Part shown: piece by piece, positions 20,301-33,200 of the stretch
How positions within the stretch are numbered: the stretch's first letter is position 1
Layout: each line of letters begins with the position of its first letter
Origin: Aplectana chamaeleonis
Taxonomy: Eukaryota > Nematoda > Chromadorea > Rhabditida > Cosmocercidae
Assembly: GCA_029168955.1 (NCBI GenBank)
Contig: JAPDOI010000443.1
Coordinates: 310,001-374,000 of the forward strand
Direction: 5' to 3'
Length of the DNA stretch: 64,000 nucleotides
The notes under the pieces: generated by a model
What the model saw: the letters and a program-made list of their open reading frames with translations, nothing else
What the model was told of the DNA's origin: nothing
Database searches by the model: none
Position numbers and translations under genes: made by a program

Positions 20301-23300
20301 TTTAGAGAGACGGCAGTGTTTCCACGGCACCGTAGAGGGACGGCAGTGTTTCCACGGCAACTTAGATGGACTGTAGTGTTTCCACGGCAATGTAGAGGAA
20401 GGAGAGTGTTTCCACGGCAACTTAGAGCGACTGTGGTGTTTCCACGGCGATGTAGAGGTACGGCAGTGTTTCCACGGTAGTGTACAGGGAGAACAGTGTT
20501 TCCACGGCAACTTAGATGGACTGAGGTGTTTCCACGGCAACGTAGAGGGACGGCAGTGTTCCTACGGCAATGTAGGGGTACGGCAGTGTTTCCACGGCAA
20601 TGTAGAGGGAGGGCAGTGTTTCCACGGCAACTTAGATGGACTGAAGTGTTTCCACGGCAATGTAGGGGTACGGCAGTGTTTCCGCGGCAATGTAGAGGGA
20701 GGGCAGTGTTTCCACGGCAATGTAAAGTGACTGTAGTGCATTCTTGGTAACGCAGAGAGACTTTGGTGTTTCCACGGCGATGTAGAGGAACGGCACTGTT
20801 TCCACGGCAACATAGAGGGAGGGGAGTGATTCCACGGCAATGTAGGGGTACGGCAGTGTTTCCACGGCAATGTAGAGGGAGGGAAGTGTTTCCACTGCAA
20901 CTTAGAGGGTGTTTCCACGACGATGAAGAGGTGCGGCAGTGTTTCCGCGGCAATGTAGAGGGAGGGCAGTGTTTCTACGGCAATGTAAAGTGACTGTAGT
21001 GCATTCTTGGCAAGGCAGGGAGACTGTGGTGTTTCCACGGCGATGTAGAGGAACGGCACTGTTTCCACGGCAACGTAGAGGGACGGCAGTGTTCCTACGG
21101 CAATGTAGGGGTCGGCAGTGTTTCCACGGCATTTTAGAGAGACAGCAGTGTTTCCACGGCAATGTACTGGGACGGCAGTGTTCCCATTGCAGTGTGGAGG
21201 GAGAACAGTGTTTCCACGGCAACTTAGATGGACTGTAGTGTTTCCACGGCAACATAGAGTGACGGTAGTGTTCCTACGGCAACGTAGAGGGACGGCAGTG
21301 TTTCCGCGGCAGTGTAGAGGGAGAACAGTGTTTCCACGGCAACTTAGAGGAACTGTGGTGTTTCCACGGCGATGTAGAGGGACGGCAGTGTTTCCACGGC
21401 ATTTTAGAGGGAGGGCAGTGTTTCCACGGCAATGTAAAGTGACTGTAGTGCATTCTTGGCAAGGCAGGGAGACTGTGGTGTTTCCACGGCGATGTAGAGG
21501 AACGGCACTGTTTCCACGGCATTTTAGAGAGACGGCAGTGTTTCCACGGCAATGTAGAGGGACGGCGGTGTTTCCACGGCATTTTAGAGAGACGGCAGTG
21601 TTTCCACGGCAATGTAGAGGGACGGCAGTGTTTCCACGGCAACTTAGAGGGACTGTAGTGTTTCCACGGCAATGTAGAGGGACGGCAGTGTTTCCACGGC
21701 AACTTAGAGGGACTGTGGTGTTTCCACGGCAACGTAGAGGACGGCAGTGTTTCCACGGCAACGTAGAGGGACGGCAGTGTTTCCACGGCAATGTAGAGGG
21801 TCGGCAGTGTTTCCACGGCATTTTAGAGAGACGGCAGTGTTTCCACGGCGATGTAGAGGTACGGCAGTGTTTCCACGGTAGTGTACAGGGAGAACAGTGT
21901 TTCCACGGCAACTTAGATGGACTGTAGTGTTTTCACGGCAACTTAGATGGACTGAAGTGTTTCCACGGCAACGTAGAGGGACGGCAGTGTTCCTACGGCA
22001 ATGTAGAGGTACGGCAGTGTTTCCTCGGCAATGTAGGGGGAGGGAAGTGTTTCCACTGCAACTTAGAGGGCGTTTCCACGGCGATGAAGAGGTGCGGCAG
22101 TGTTTCCGCGGCAATGTATAGGGAGGGCAGTGTTTCCACGGCAATGTAAAGTGACTGTAGTGCATTTTTGGCAACGCAGAGAGACTTTGGTGTTTCCACG
22201 GCAATGTAGAGGAGCGGCACTGTTTCCACGGAAACGTAGAGGGACGGCAGTGTTCCTACGGCAATGTAGGGGTCGGCAGTGTTTCCCACGGCATTTTGGA
22301 GAGACGGCAGTGTTTCCACGGCAATGTAGTGGGACGGCAGTGTTTCCGCGGCAGTGTAGAGGGAGAACAGTGTTTCCACGGCAACTTAGATGGACTGTAG
22401 TGTTTCCACGGCAACGTAGAGTGACGGTAGTGTTCCTACGTCAAGGTAGAGGTACGGCAGTGTTTTCACAGCAACTTAGAGGAACTGTGGTGTTTCCACG
22501 GCAATGTAGAGGAGCGGCACTGTTTCCACGGTAGTGTACAGTGAGAACAGTGTTTCCACGGCAACGTAGATGGACTGAAATGTTTCCACGGCAACGTAGA
22601 GGGACGGCAGTGTTACTACGGCAATGTAGAGGTACGGTAGTGTTTCCACGGCAATATAGAGGTTGGGAAGTGTTTTCACAGAAACTTAGAGGGACTGTGG
22701 TGTTTCCACGGCGATGTAGAGGGACGGCAGTGTTCCTACGGCAATGTAGAGGTACGGCAGTGTTTCCACGGCAATGTAGGGGTCGGCAGTGTTTCCACGG
22801 CATTTTAGAGAGACGGCAGTGTTTCCACGGCTGTGTAGAGGGAGAACAGTGTTTCCACGGCAACTTAGATGGACTGTAGTGTTTCCACGGCAATGTAGAG
22901 GAAGGGGAGTGTTTCCACGGCAACTTAGAGGAACTGTGGTGTTTCCACGGCGTTGTAGAGGTACGGCAGTGTTTCCACGGTAGTGTACAGGGAGAACAGT
23001 GTTTCCACGGCAACTTAGATGGACTGTAATGTTTCCACGGCAACGTACAGTGACGGCAGTGTTCCTACGGCAATGAAGAGGTACGGCAGTGTTTTCACGG
23101 CAATGTATAGGGAGGGAAGTGTTTCCACTGCAACTTAGAGGGTGTTTCCACGGCGATGAAGAGGTGCGGCAGTGTTTCCGCGGCAATGTAGAGGGAGGGC
23201 AGTGTTTCCACGGCAATGTAAAGTGACTGTAGTGCATTCTTGGCAACGCAGAGAGACTTTGGTGTTTCCACGGCGATGTAGAGGAACGGCACTGTTTCCA

Positions 23301-26300
23301 CGGCAACGTAGAGGGACGGCAGTGTTCCTACGGCAATGTAGGGGTCGGCAGTGTTTCCACGGCATTTTAGAGAGGCAGCAGTGTTTCCACGGCAATGTAC
23401 TGGAACGGCAGTGTTCCCATTGCAGTGTGGAGGGAGAACAGTATTTCCACGGCAACTTAGATAGACTGTTGTGTTTCCACGGCAATGTAGAGGAGCGGCA
23501 CTGTTTCCACGGCAACGTAGAGGGACTGTGGTGTTTCCACGGCGTTGTAGAGGTACGTCAGTGTTTCCACGGCAGTGTAGAGGGAGAACAGTATTTCTAC
23601 GGCAACTTAGATGGACTGAAGTGTTTCCACGGCAACGTAGAGGGACGGCAGTGTTCCCTACGGCAACGTAGGGGTACGGCAGTGTTTCCGCGGCAATGTA
23701 GAGGGAGGGCAGTGTTTCCACGGCAACTTAGAGGAGCTGTGGTGTTTCCTACGGCAATGTAGAGGTACGGCAGTGTTTCCTCGGCAATGTAGGGGGAGGG
23801 AAGTGTTTCCACTGCAATGTAAAGTGACTATAGTGCATTCTTGGCAAGGCAGGGAGACTGTGGTGTTTCCACGGCGATGTAGAGGAACGGCACTGTTTCC
23901 ACGGCAACGTAGAGGGACGGCAGTGTTCCTACGGCAATGTAGGGGTCGGCAGTGTTTCCACGGCATTTTAGAGAGACGGCAGAGTTTCCGCGGCAATGTA
24001 GAGGGACGGCACTGTTTCCACGGCAACGTAAAGGGACTGTGGTGTTTCCAACTTGATGTAGAGGTACGGCAGCGTTTCCGCGGCAAAAGGAGACTGTAGT
24101 GTTTCCACGGCAACGTAGAGTGACGGTAGTGTTCCTACGGCAACGTAGAGGGACGGCAGTGTTCCTACGGCAATGTAGAGGTACGGCAGTGTTTCCACGG
24201 CATTTTAGAGAGACAGCAGTGTTTCCACGGCAATGTAGTGGGACGGCAGTGTTTCCATTGCAGTGTGGAGGGAGAACAGTGTTTCCACGGCAACTTAGAT
24301 GGACTGTAGTGTTTCCACGGCAATGTAGAGGAAGGAGAGTGTTTCCACGGGAACTTAGAGGGACTGTGGTGTTTCCACGGCGATGTAGAGGTACGGCAGT
24401 GTTTCCACGGTAGTGTACAGGGAGAACAGTGTTTTCACGGCAACTTAGATGGACTGAAGTGTTTCCACGGCAACGTAGAGGGACGGCAGTGTTCCTACGG
24501 CAATGTAGAGGTACGGCAGTGTTTCCACGGCAATGTAGGGGTCGGCAGTGTTTCCACTGCAACTTAGAGGGCGTTTCCACGGCGATGAAGAGGTGCGGCA
24601 GTGTTTCCACGGCAATGTAGAGGGAGGGCAGTGTTTCCACGGCAATGTAAAGTGACTGTAGTGCATTCTTGGCAACGCAGAGAGACTTTGGTGTTTCCAC
24701 GGCAATTTAGAGGAACGGAACTGTTTCCACGGCAACGTTGAGGGACGGCAGTGTTCCTACGGAAATGTAGGGGTCGGCAGTGTTTCCACGGCTTTTTAGA
24801 GAGACAGCAGTGTTTCCACGGCAATGTAGTGGGACGGCAGTGTTCCCACGGCAGTGTAGAGGGAGAACAGTGTTTCCACGGCAACTTAGATTGACTGTAG
24901 TGTTTCCACGGCAACGTACAGTGACGGCAGTGTTCCTACGGCAATGAAGAGGTACGGCAGTGTTTCCACGGCAATGTAGGGGAGGGGAGTGTTTCCTCGG
25001 CAACTTAGATGGACTGTAATGTTTCCACGGTGATGTAGAGGTACGGCAGTGTTTCCACGGCAGTGTAGAGGAAGAACAGTGTTTCTACGGCAACTTAGAT
25101 AGACTGAAGTGCATTCTAGGCAACGCAGAGAGACTGTGGTGTTTCCACGGCGATGTAGAGGAACGGCACTGTTTCCACGGCAACGTAGAGGGACGGCAGT
25201 GTTTCCACGGCAATGTAGAGGGAGGGGAGTGTTTCCACGGCATTTTAGAGAGACGGCAGTGTTTCCACGGCAATGTAGAGGAACGGCAGTGTTTCCACGG
25301 CAACTTAGATGGACGGCAGTGTTTCCACGGCAATGTAGAGGACGGCAGTGTTTCCACGGCAACTTAGAGGGACTGTGGTGTTTCCACGGCAATGTAGAGG
25401 AGCGGCAGTGTTTCCACGGCAACGTAGAGGGACGGCAGTGTTTCCACGGCAATGTAGAGGTCGGCAGTGTTTCCACGGCATTTTAGAGAGACTGCAGTGT
25501 TTCCACGGCAATGTAGTGGGACGGCGGTGTTTACACGGTAGTGTAGAGGGAGAACAGTGTTTCCACGGCAACTTAGATTGACTGTAGTGTTTCCACGGCA
25601 ACGTACAGTGACGGCAGTGTTCCTACGGCAATGAAGAGGTACGGCAGTGTTTCCACGGCAATGTAGGGATCGGCAGTGTTTCCACGGCATTTTAGAGAGA
25701 CGGCAGAGTTTCCACGGCAATGTAGTGGGATGGCTGTGTTCCCACGGCAGTGTAGAGGGAGGGCAGTGTTTCCACGGCAATGTAAAGTGACTGTAGTGCA
25801 TTCTTGGCAACGCAGAGAGACTGTGGTGTTTCCACGGCGATGTAGAGGAACGGCACTGTTTCCACGGCAACGTAGAGGGACGGCAGTGTTCCTACGGCAA
25901 TGTAGGGGTCGGCAGTGTTTCCACGGCATTTTAGAGAGAAGGCAGTGTTTCCACGGCAATGTAGTGGGACGGCTGTGTTCCCACGGCAGCGTAGAGGGAG
26001 AACAGTGTTTCCACGGCAACTTAGATGGACTGTAGTGTTTCCACGGCAACGTAGGGGGACGGCAGTGTTTCCACGGCAACGTAGAGGGACGGCAGTGTTT
26101 CCACGGCAATGTAGAGGGAGGGGAGTGTTTCCACGGCAACTTAGAGGAGCTGTGGTGTTTCCACGGCGATGTAGAGGTACGGCAGTGTTTCCACGGCAGT
26201 GTAGAGGGAGGGCAGTGTTTCCACGGCAATGTAAAGTGACTGTAGTGCATTCTCGGCAACGCAGAGAGACTTTAGTGTTTCCACGGCGATGTATAGGAAC

Positions 26301-29300
26301 GGCACTATTCCCTCGGCAACGTAAAGGAACGGCAGTGTTCCTACGGCTATGTAGGGGTCGGCAGTGTTTCCACGGCATTTAAGAGAGACGGCAGAGTTTC
26401 CACGGCAATATAGAGGAACGACACTGTTTCCACGGCAACGTAGAGGGACCGTGGTGTTTCCACGGCAATGTAGAGGACTGCAGTGTTTTCACAGCAACTT
26501 AGAGGAACTGTGGCGTTTCCACGGCGATGTAGAGGGACGGCAGTGTTCCTACGGCAATGTAGAGGGACGGCAGTGTTTCCGCGGCAGTGTAGAGGGAGAA
26601 CAGTGTTTCCACGGCATTTTAGAGAGACGGCAGAGTTTCCACGGCAATGTAGTGGGATGGCTGTGTTCCCACGGCAGTGTAGAGGGAGAACAGTATTTCT
26701 ACGGCAACTTAGATGGACTGAAGTGTTTCCACGGCAACGTAGAGGGACGGCAGTGTTCCCTACGGCAACTTAGAGGGACTGTGGTGTTTCCACGGCAATG
26801 TAGAGGTACGGCAGTGTTTCCACGGCAGTGTACAGGGAGAACAGTGTTTCCACGGCAACTTAGATGAACTGTAGTGTTTCCACGGCAACCAAGAGTGACG
26901 GTAGTGTTCCTACGGCAACGTAGAGGTACGGCAGTGTTTCCACGGCAATATAGAGGTAGGGAAGTGTTTTCACAGCAACTTAGAGGAACTGTGGTGTTTC
27001 CACGGCGATGAAAAGGTACTGCAATGTTTCCACATCAATGTAGAGGGACCACAGTGTTTCCACGGCAATGTAGAGGGACGGCACTGTTTCTACGGCAATG
27101 TAGAGGACGGCAGTGTTTCCACGGCAACTTAGATGGACTGAAGTGTTTCCACGGCAACGTAGAGGGAGGGCAGTGTTTCCACGGCAATGTAAAGTGACTG
27201 TAGTGCATTCTTGGCAACGCAGAGAGACTGTGGTGTTTCCACGGCGATGTAGAGGAACGGCACTGTTTCCACGGCAACGTAGAGGGACGGCAGTGTTCCT
27301 ACGGCAATGTAGGGGTCGGCAGTGTTTCCACGGCATTTTAGAGAGACAGCAGTGTTTCCACGGCAATGTAGTTGGACGGCAGTGTTTCCACGGCTGTGTA
27401 GAGGGAGAACAGTGTTTCCACGGCAACTTAGATGGACTGTAGTGTTTCCACGGCAATGTAGAGGAGCGGCACTGTTTCCACGGCAACGTAGAGGGACGGC
27501 AGTGTTCCTACGGCAATGTAGGGGTCGGCAGTGTTTCCACGGCAACGTAGAGGAGCGGCACTGTTTCCACGGCAACGTAGAGGGACGGCAGTGTTCCTAC
27601 GGCAATGTAGAGGTACGGCAGCGTTTCCGCGGCAATGTAGAGGGAGGGCAGTGTTTCTACGGCAATGTAAAGTGACTGTAGTGCATTCTTGGCAAGGCAG
27701 GGAGACTGTGGTGTTTCCACGGCGATGTAGAGGGACGGCAGTGTTCCTACGGCAATGTAGAGGTACGGCAGTGTTTCCACGGCAATGTAGGGGTCGGCAG
27801 TGTTTCCACGGCAACTTAGATGGACTGTAGTGTTTCCACGGCAATGTAGAGGAGCGGCACTGTTTCCACGGCAACGTAGAGGGACGGCAGTGTTCCTACG
27901 GCAATGTAGGGGTCGGCAGTGTTTCCACGGCATTTTAGAGAGACAGCAGTGTTTCCACGGCAACTTAGATGGACTGTGGTGTTTCCACGGCGATGTAGAG
28001 GGACGGCAGTGTTCCTACGGCAATGTAGAGGTACGGCAGTGTTTCCACGGCAATGTAGTGGGACGGCAGTGTTCCCATTGCAGTGTGGAGGGAGAACAGT
28101 GTTTCCACGGCAACTTAGATGGACTGTAGTGTTTCCACGGCAATGTAGAGGAAGGGGAGTGTTTCCACGGCAACTTAGAGGGACTGTGGTGTTTCCACGG
28201 CGTTGTAGAGGTACGGCAGTGTTTCCACGGTAGTGTACAGGGAGAACAGTGTTTCCACGGCAACTTAGATGGACTGTAGTGTTTCCACGGCAACGTAGAG
28301 TGACGGTAGTGTTCCTACGGCAACGTAGAGGGACGGCAGTGTTCCTACGGCAATGTAGAGGTACGGCAGTGTTTCCACGGCAATATAGAGGTAGGGAAGT
28401 GTTTTCACAGCAACTTAGAGGAACTGTGGTGTTTCCACGGCGATGTAGAGGGACGGCAGTGTTCCTACGGCAATGTAGAGGTACGGCAGTGTTTCCACGG
28501 CAATGTAGGGGTCGGCAGTGTTTCCACGGCATTTTAGAGAGACGGCAGTGTTTCCACGGCAATGTCGTGTGACGGCAGTGTTCCCATTGCGGTGTGGAGG
28601 GAGAACAGTGTTTCCACGGCAATGTAGAGGAAGGGGAGTGTTTCTACGGCAATGTAAAGTGACTGTAGTGCATTCTTGGCAAGGCAGGGAGACTGTGGTG
28701 TTTCCACGGCGATGTAGAGGAACGGCACTGTTTCCACGGCAACGTAGAGGGACGGCAGTGTTCCTACGGCAATGTAGGGGTCGGCAGTGTTTCCACGGCA
28801 TTTTAGAGAGACAGCAGTGTTTCCACGGCAATGTACTGGGACGGCAGTGTTCCCATTGCAGTGTGGAGGGAGAACAGTGTTTCCACGGCAACTTAGATGG
28901 ACTGTAGTGTTTCCACGGCAATGTAGAGGAAGGGGAGTGTTTCTACGGCAATGTAAAGTGACTGTAGTGCATTCTTGGCAAGGCAGGGAGACTGTGGTGT
29001 TTCCACGGCGATGTAGAGGGACGGCAGTGTTTCCACGGCAATGTAGAGGGAGGGGAGTGTTTCCACGGCAACTTAGAGGAACTGTGGTGTTTCCACGGCG
29101 ATGTAGAGGTACGGCAGTGTTTCCACTGCAACGTAGAGGGACGGCAGTGTTCCTACGGCAATGTAGGGGTCGGCAGTGTTTCCACGGCATTTTAGAGAGA
29201 AGGCAGTGTTTCCACGGCAATGTAGTGGGACGGCTGTGTTCCCACGGCAGCGTAGAGGGAGAACAGTGTTTCCACGGCAACTTAGATGGACTGTAGTGTT

Positions 29301-30112
29301 TCCACGGTGATGTAGAGGTACGGCAGTGTTTCCACGGCAATGTAAAGTGACTGTAGTGCATTCTAGGCAACGCAGAGAGACTGTGGTGTTTCCACGGCGA
29401 TGTAGAGGAACGGCACTGTTTCCACGGCAACGTAGAGGGACGGCAGTGTTTCCACGGCAATGTAGAGGGAGGGGAGTGTTTCCACGGCAATGTAGAGGAC
29501 GGCAGTGTTTCCACGGCAGTGTGGAGGGAGAACAGTGTTTCCACGGCAACTTAGAGGGACTGTGGTGTTTCCACGGCGATGTAGAGGAACGGCACTGTTT
29601 CCACGGCGATGTAGAGGGACGGCAGTGTTTCTACGGCAATGTAGGGGTCGGCAGTGTTTCCACGGCATTTTAGAGAGACGGCAGTGTTTCCACGGCATTT
29701 TAGAGAGAAGGCAGTGTTTCCACGGCGATGTAGAGGAACGGCAGTGTTTCCACGGCAACGTAGAGGGAGGGAAGTGTTTCCACTGCAATGTAAAGTGACT
29801 GTAGTGCATTCTTGGCAACGCAGAGAGACTGTGGTGTTTCCACGGCGATGTAGAGGAACGGCACTGTTTCCACGGCAACGTAGAGGGACGGCAGTGTTTC
29901 CACGGCAATGTAGAGGGAGGGGAGTGTTTCCACGGCAACTTAGAGGAGCTGTGGTGTTTCCACGGCGATGTAGAGGAAGGGGAGTGTTTCCACGGCAACG
30001 TAGAGGGACGGCAGTGTTCCTACGGCAATGAAGAGGTACGGCAGTGTTTCCACGGCAATGTAGGGGTCGGCAGTGTTTCCACGGCATTTTAGAGAGACGG
30101 CAGAGTTTCCAC

Positions 30113-30293
30113 GGCAATATAGAGGAACGACACTGTTTCCACGGCAACGTAGAGGGACCGTGGTGTTTCCAACTTGATGTAGAGAAACTGCGGTGTTTGC
30201 ACGGCGATGTAGAGGTACGGCAGTGTTTCCACGGCAATGTTGAAGGAGAACAGTGTTTTACGGCAACTTAGATGGACTGTAATGTTTCCACGG
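30113..30293 (+). repeat. 181-bp block repeated at 51861-52041
   Basis: The block matches 51861-52041 at 180 of 181 positions, an offset of 21,748 bp; the one difference is A at 30130 against G at 51878. It contains rare variants: GTTTCCAACTTGATGTAG, GTGTTTGCACGGCGATG and AATGTTGAAGGAGAACA. Partial relatives occur near 44636-44700 and 46388-46485. Confidence 0.88.
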
Positions 30294-33200
30294 CACCGTA
30301 GAGGGACGGCAGTGTTCCTACGGCAGTGTAGAGGTACGGCAGCGTTTCCGCGGCAATGTAGAGGGAGGGCAGTGTTTCTACGGCAATGTAGGGGTCTGCA
30401 GTGTTTCCACGGCATTTTAGAGAGACGGCAGTGTTTCCACGGCATTTTAGAGAGACTGTAGTGTTCCTACGGCAACGTAGAGGGACGGCAGTGTTTCCGC
30501 AGCAATGTAGAGGGAGAACAGTGTTTCCACGGCAACTTAGATGGACTGTAGTGTTTCCACGGCAATGAAGAGGAAGGGGAGTGTTTCCACGGCAACGTAG
30601 AGGGACGGCAGTGTTTCCGCGGGAGTGTAGAGGGAGAACAGTGTTTCCACGGCAACTTAGATGGACTGTAGTGTTTCCACGGCAACGTAGAGGGACGGCA
30701 GTGTTCCTACGGCAATGTAGGGGTCGGCAGTGTTTCCACGGCGATGTAGAGAGACGGCAGTGTTTCCACGGCAATGTAGAGGGACGGCAGTGTTCCTACG
30801 GCGATGAAAAGGTGCGGCAGTGTTTCCGCGGCAATGTAGAGAAGCGGCACTGTTTCCACGGCAACGTAGAGGAGGAAAAGTGCTTCTACGGCAACTTAGA
30901 TGGACTGAAGTGTTTCCACGGCAATGTAGGGGTACGGCAGTGTTTCCATGACAATGTAGAGGGAGGGAAGTGTTTCCACGGCGATGTAGAGGAGAACAGT
31001 GTTTCCACGGCAACTTAGATGGACTGTAGTGTTTCCACGGCAACGTAGAGAGACGGCAGTGTTCCTACGGCAATGTAGGGGTACGGCAGTGTTTCCACAG
31101 CATTTTAGAGAGACGGCAGTGTTTCCACGGCAAAGTAGCGGGACGGGAGTGTTCCCACGGCAGTGCAGAGGGAGAACAGTGTTTCCACGGCAACTTAGAT
31201 GGACTGTGGTGTTTCCACGGCAATTTAGAGGAGCGGCAGTGTTTCCACGGCATTTTAGAGGGACAGCAGTGTCCCTACGGCAATGTAGAGGGACGACAGT
31301 GTTCCTACGGCAATGTAGAGGTACGGCAGTGTTTCCACGGCAATGTAGAGGGACGGCAGTGTTCCTACGGCAATGTAGAGGTCGGCAGTGTTTCCACGGC
31401 ATTTTAGAGGGACGGCAGTGTTTCCACGGCACCGTAGAGGGACGGCAGTGTTTCCACGGCAATGTAGAGGGACGGCAGTGTTTCCACGGCAATGTAGAGG
31501 AAGGCAGTGTTTCCACGGCAATGTAGAGGGACTGGCACTGTTTCCACGGCATTTTAGAGGGACGGCAGTGTTTCCACGGCGATGTAGAGGTACGGCAGTG
31601 TTTCCACGGCATTTTAGAGAGACGGCAGTGTTTCCACGGCAATGTCGTGTGACGGCAGTGTTCCCATTGCAGTGTGGAGGGAGAACAGTGTTTCCACGGC
31701 AACTTAGATGGACTGTAGTGTTTCCACGGCAATGTAGAGGTAGGGAAGTGTTTTCACAGCAACTTAGAGGAACTGTGGTGTTTCCACGGCGATGTAGAGG
31801 GACGGCAGTGTTTCCACGGTAGTGTACAGTGAGAACAGTTTTTCCACGGCAACGTAGATGGACTGAAGTGTTTCCACGGCAACGTAGAGGGACGGGAGTG
31901 TTCCTACGGCAATATAGGGGTCGACAGTGTTGCCACGGCATTTCAGAGGGACGGCAGTGTTCCTACGGCAGTGTAGAGGTACGGCAGCGTTTCCGCGGCA
32001 ATGTAGAGGGAGGGCAGTGTTTTTACGGCAATGTAGGGGTCTGCAGTGGTTCCACGGCAATGTAGAGGGAGGGCAGTGTTTCCACGGCAACTTAGAGGGA
32101 CTGCAGTGTTTCCACGGCAATGTAGAGGTACGGCAGTGTTTCCACGGCAATGTAGAGGGACTGTAGTGTTTCCACGGCAATGTAGAGGACTGTGGTGTTT
32201 CCACGGCAATGTAGAGGAACGGCAGTGTTTCCACGGCAACGTAGAGGGACGGCAGTGTTTCCTACGGCAATGTAGAGGTCGGCAGTGTTTCCACGGCATT
32301 TTAGAGAGACAGCAGTGTTTCCACGGCAGTGTAGTGGGACGGCAGTGTTCCCATTGCAGTGTGGAGGGAGAACAGTGTTTCCACGGCAACTTAGATGGAC
32401 TGTAGTGTTTCCACGGCAATGTAGAGGAAGGGGAGTGTTTCCACGGCAACGTAGAGGGACGGCAGTGTTCCTACGGCAATGTAGAGGTACGGCAGTGTTA
32501 CTACGGCAATGTAGAGGTACGGCAGTGTTTCCACGGCAATATAGAGACGGCAGTGTTTCCACGGCAATGTAGAGGACGGCAGTGTTTCCACGGCAACTTA
32601 GAGGGACTGTGGTGTTTCCACGGCAATGTAGAGGTACGGCAGTGTTTCCACGGCAATGTAGAGGACTGTAGTGTTTCCACGGCAATGTAGAGTGACGGCA
32701 GTGTTTCCACGGCAACGTAGAGGACGGCAGTGTTTCCACGGCAATGTAGAGGTACGGCAGTGTTTCCACGGCAATGTAGAGGACGGAAGTGTTTTCACGG
32801 CAACTTAGAGGGACTGTGGTGTTTCCACGGCAATGTAGAGGACGGCAGTGTTCCTACGGCAATGTAGAGGAGAACAGTGTTTCCACGGCAACTTAGAGAG
32901 ACTGTAGTGTTTCCACGGCAATGTAGAGGGACGGCAGTGTTTCCACGGCAGTGTAGAGGGAGAACAGTGTTTCCACGGCAACTTAGATGGACTGTAGTGT
33001 TTCCACGGCAATGTAGAGTAGGACAGTGTTTCCACGGCAACTTAGAGGGACTGTGGTGTTTCCACGGCAACGTAGAGGTACGGCAGTGTTTCCACGGTAG
33101 TGTACAGGGGGGACAGTGTTTCCACGGCAACTTAGATGGACTGTAGTGTTTCCACGGCAACATAGAGTGACGGTAGTGTTCCTACGGCAATGTAGGGGTC

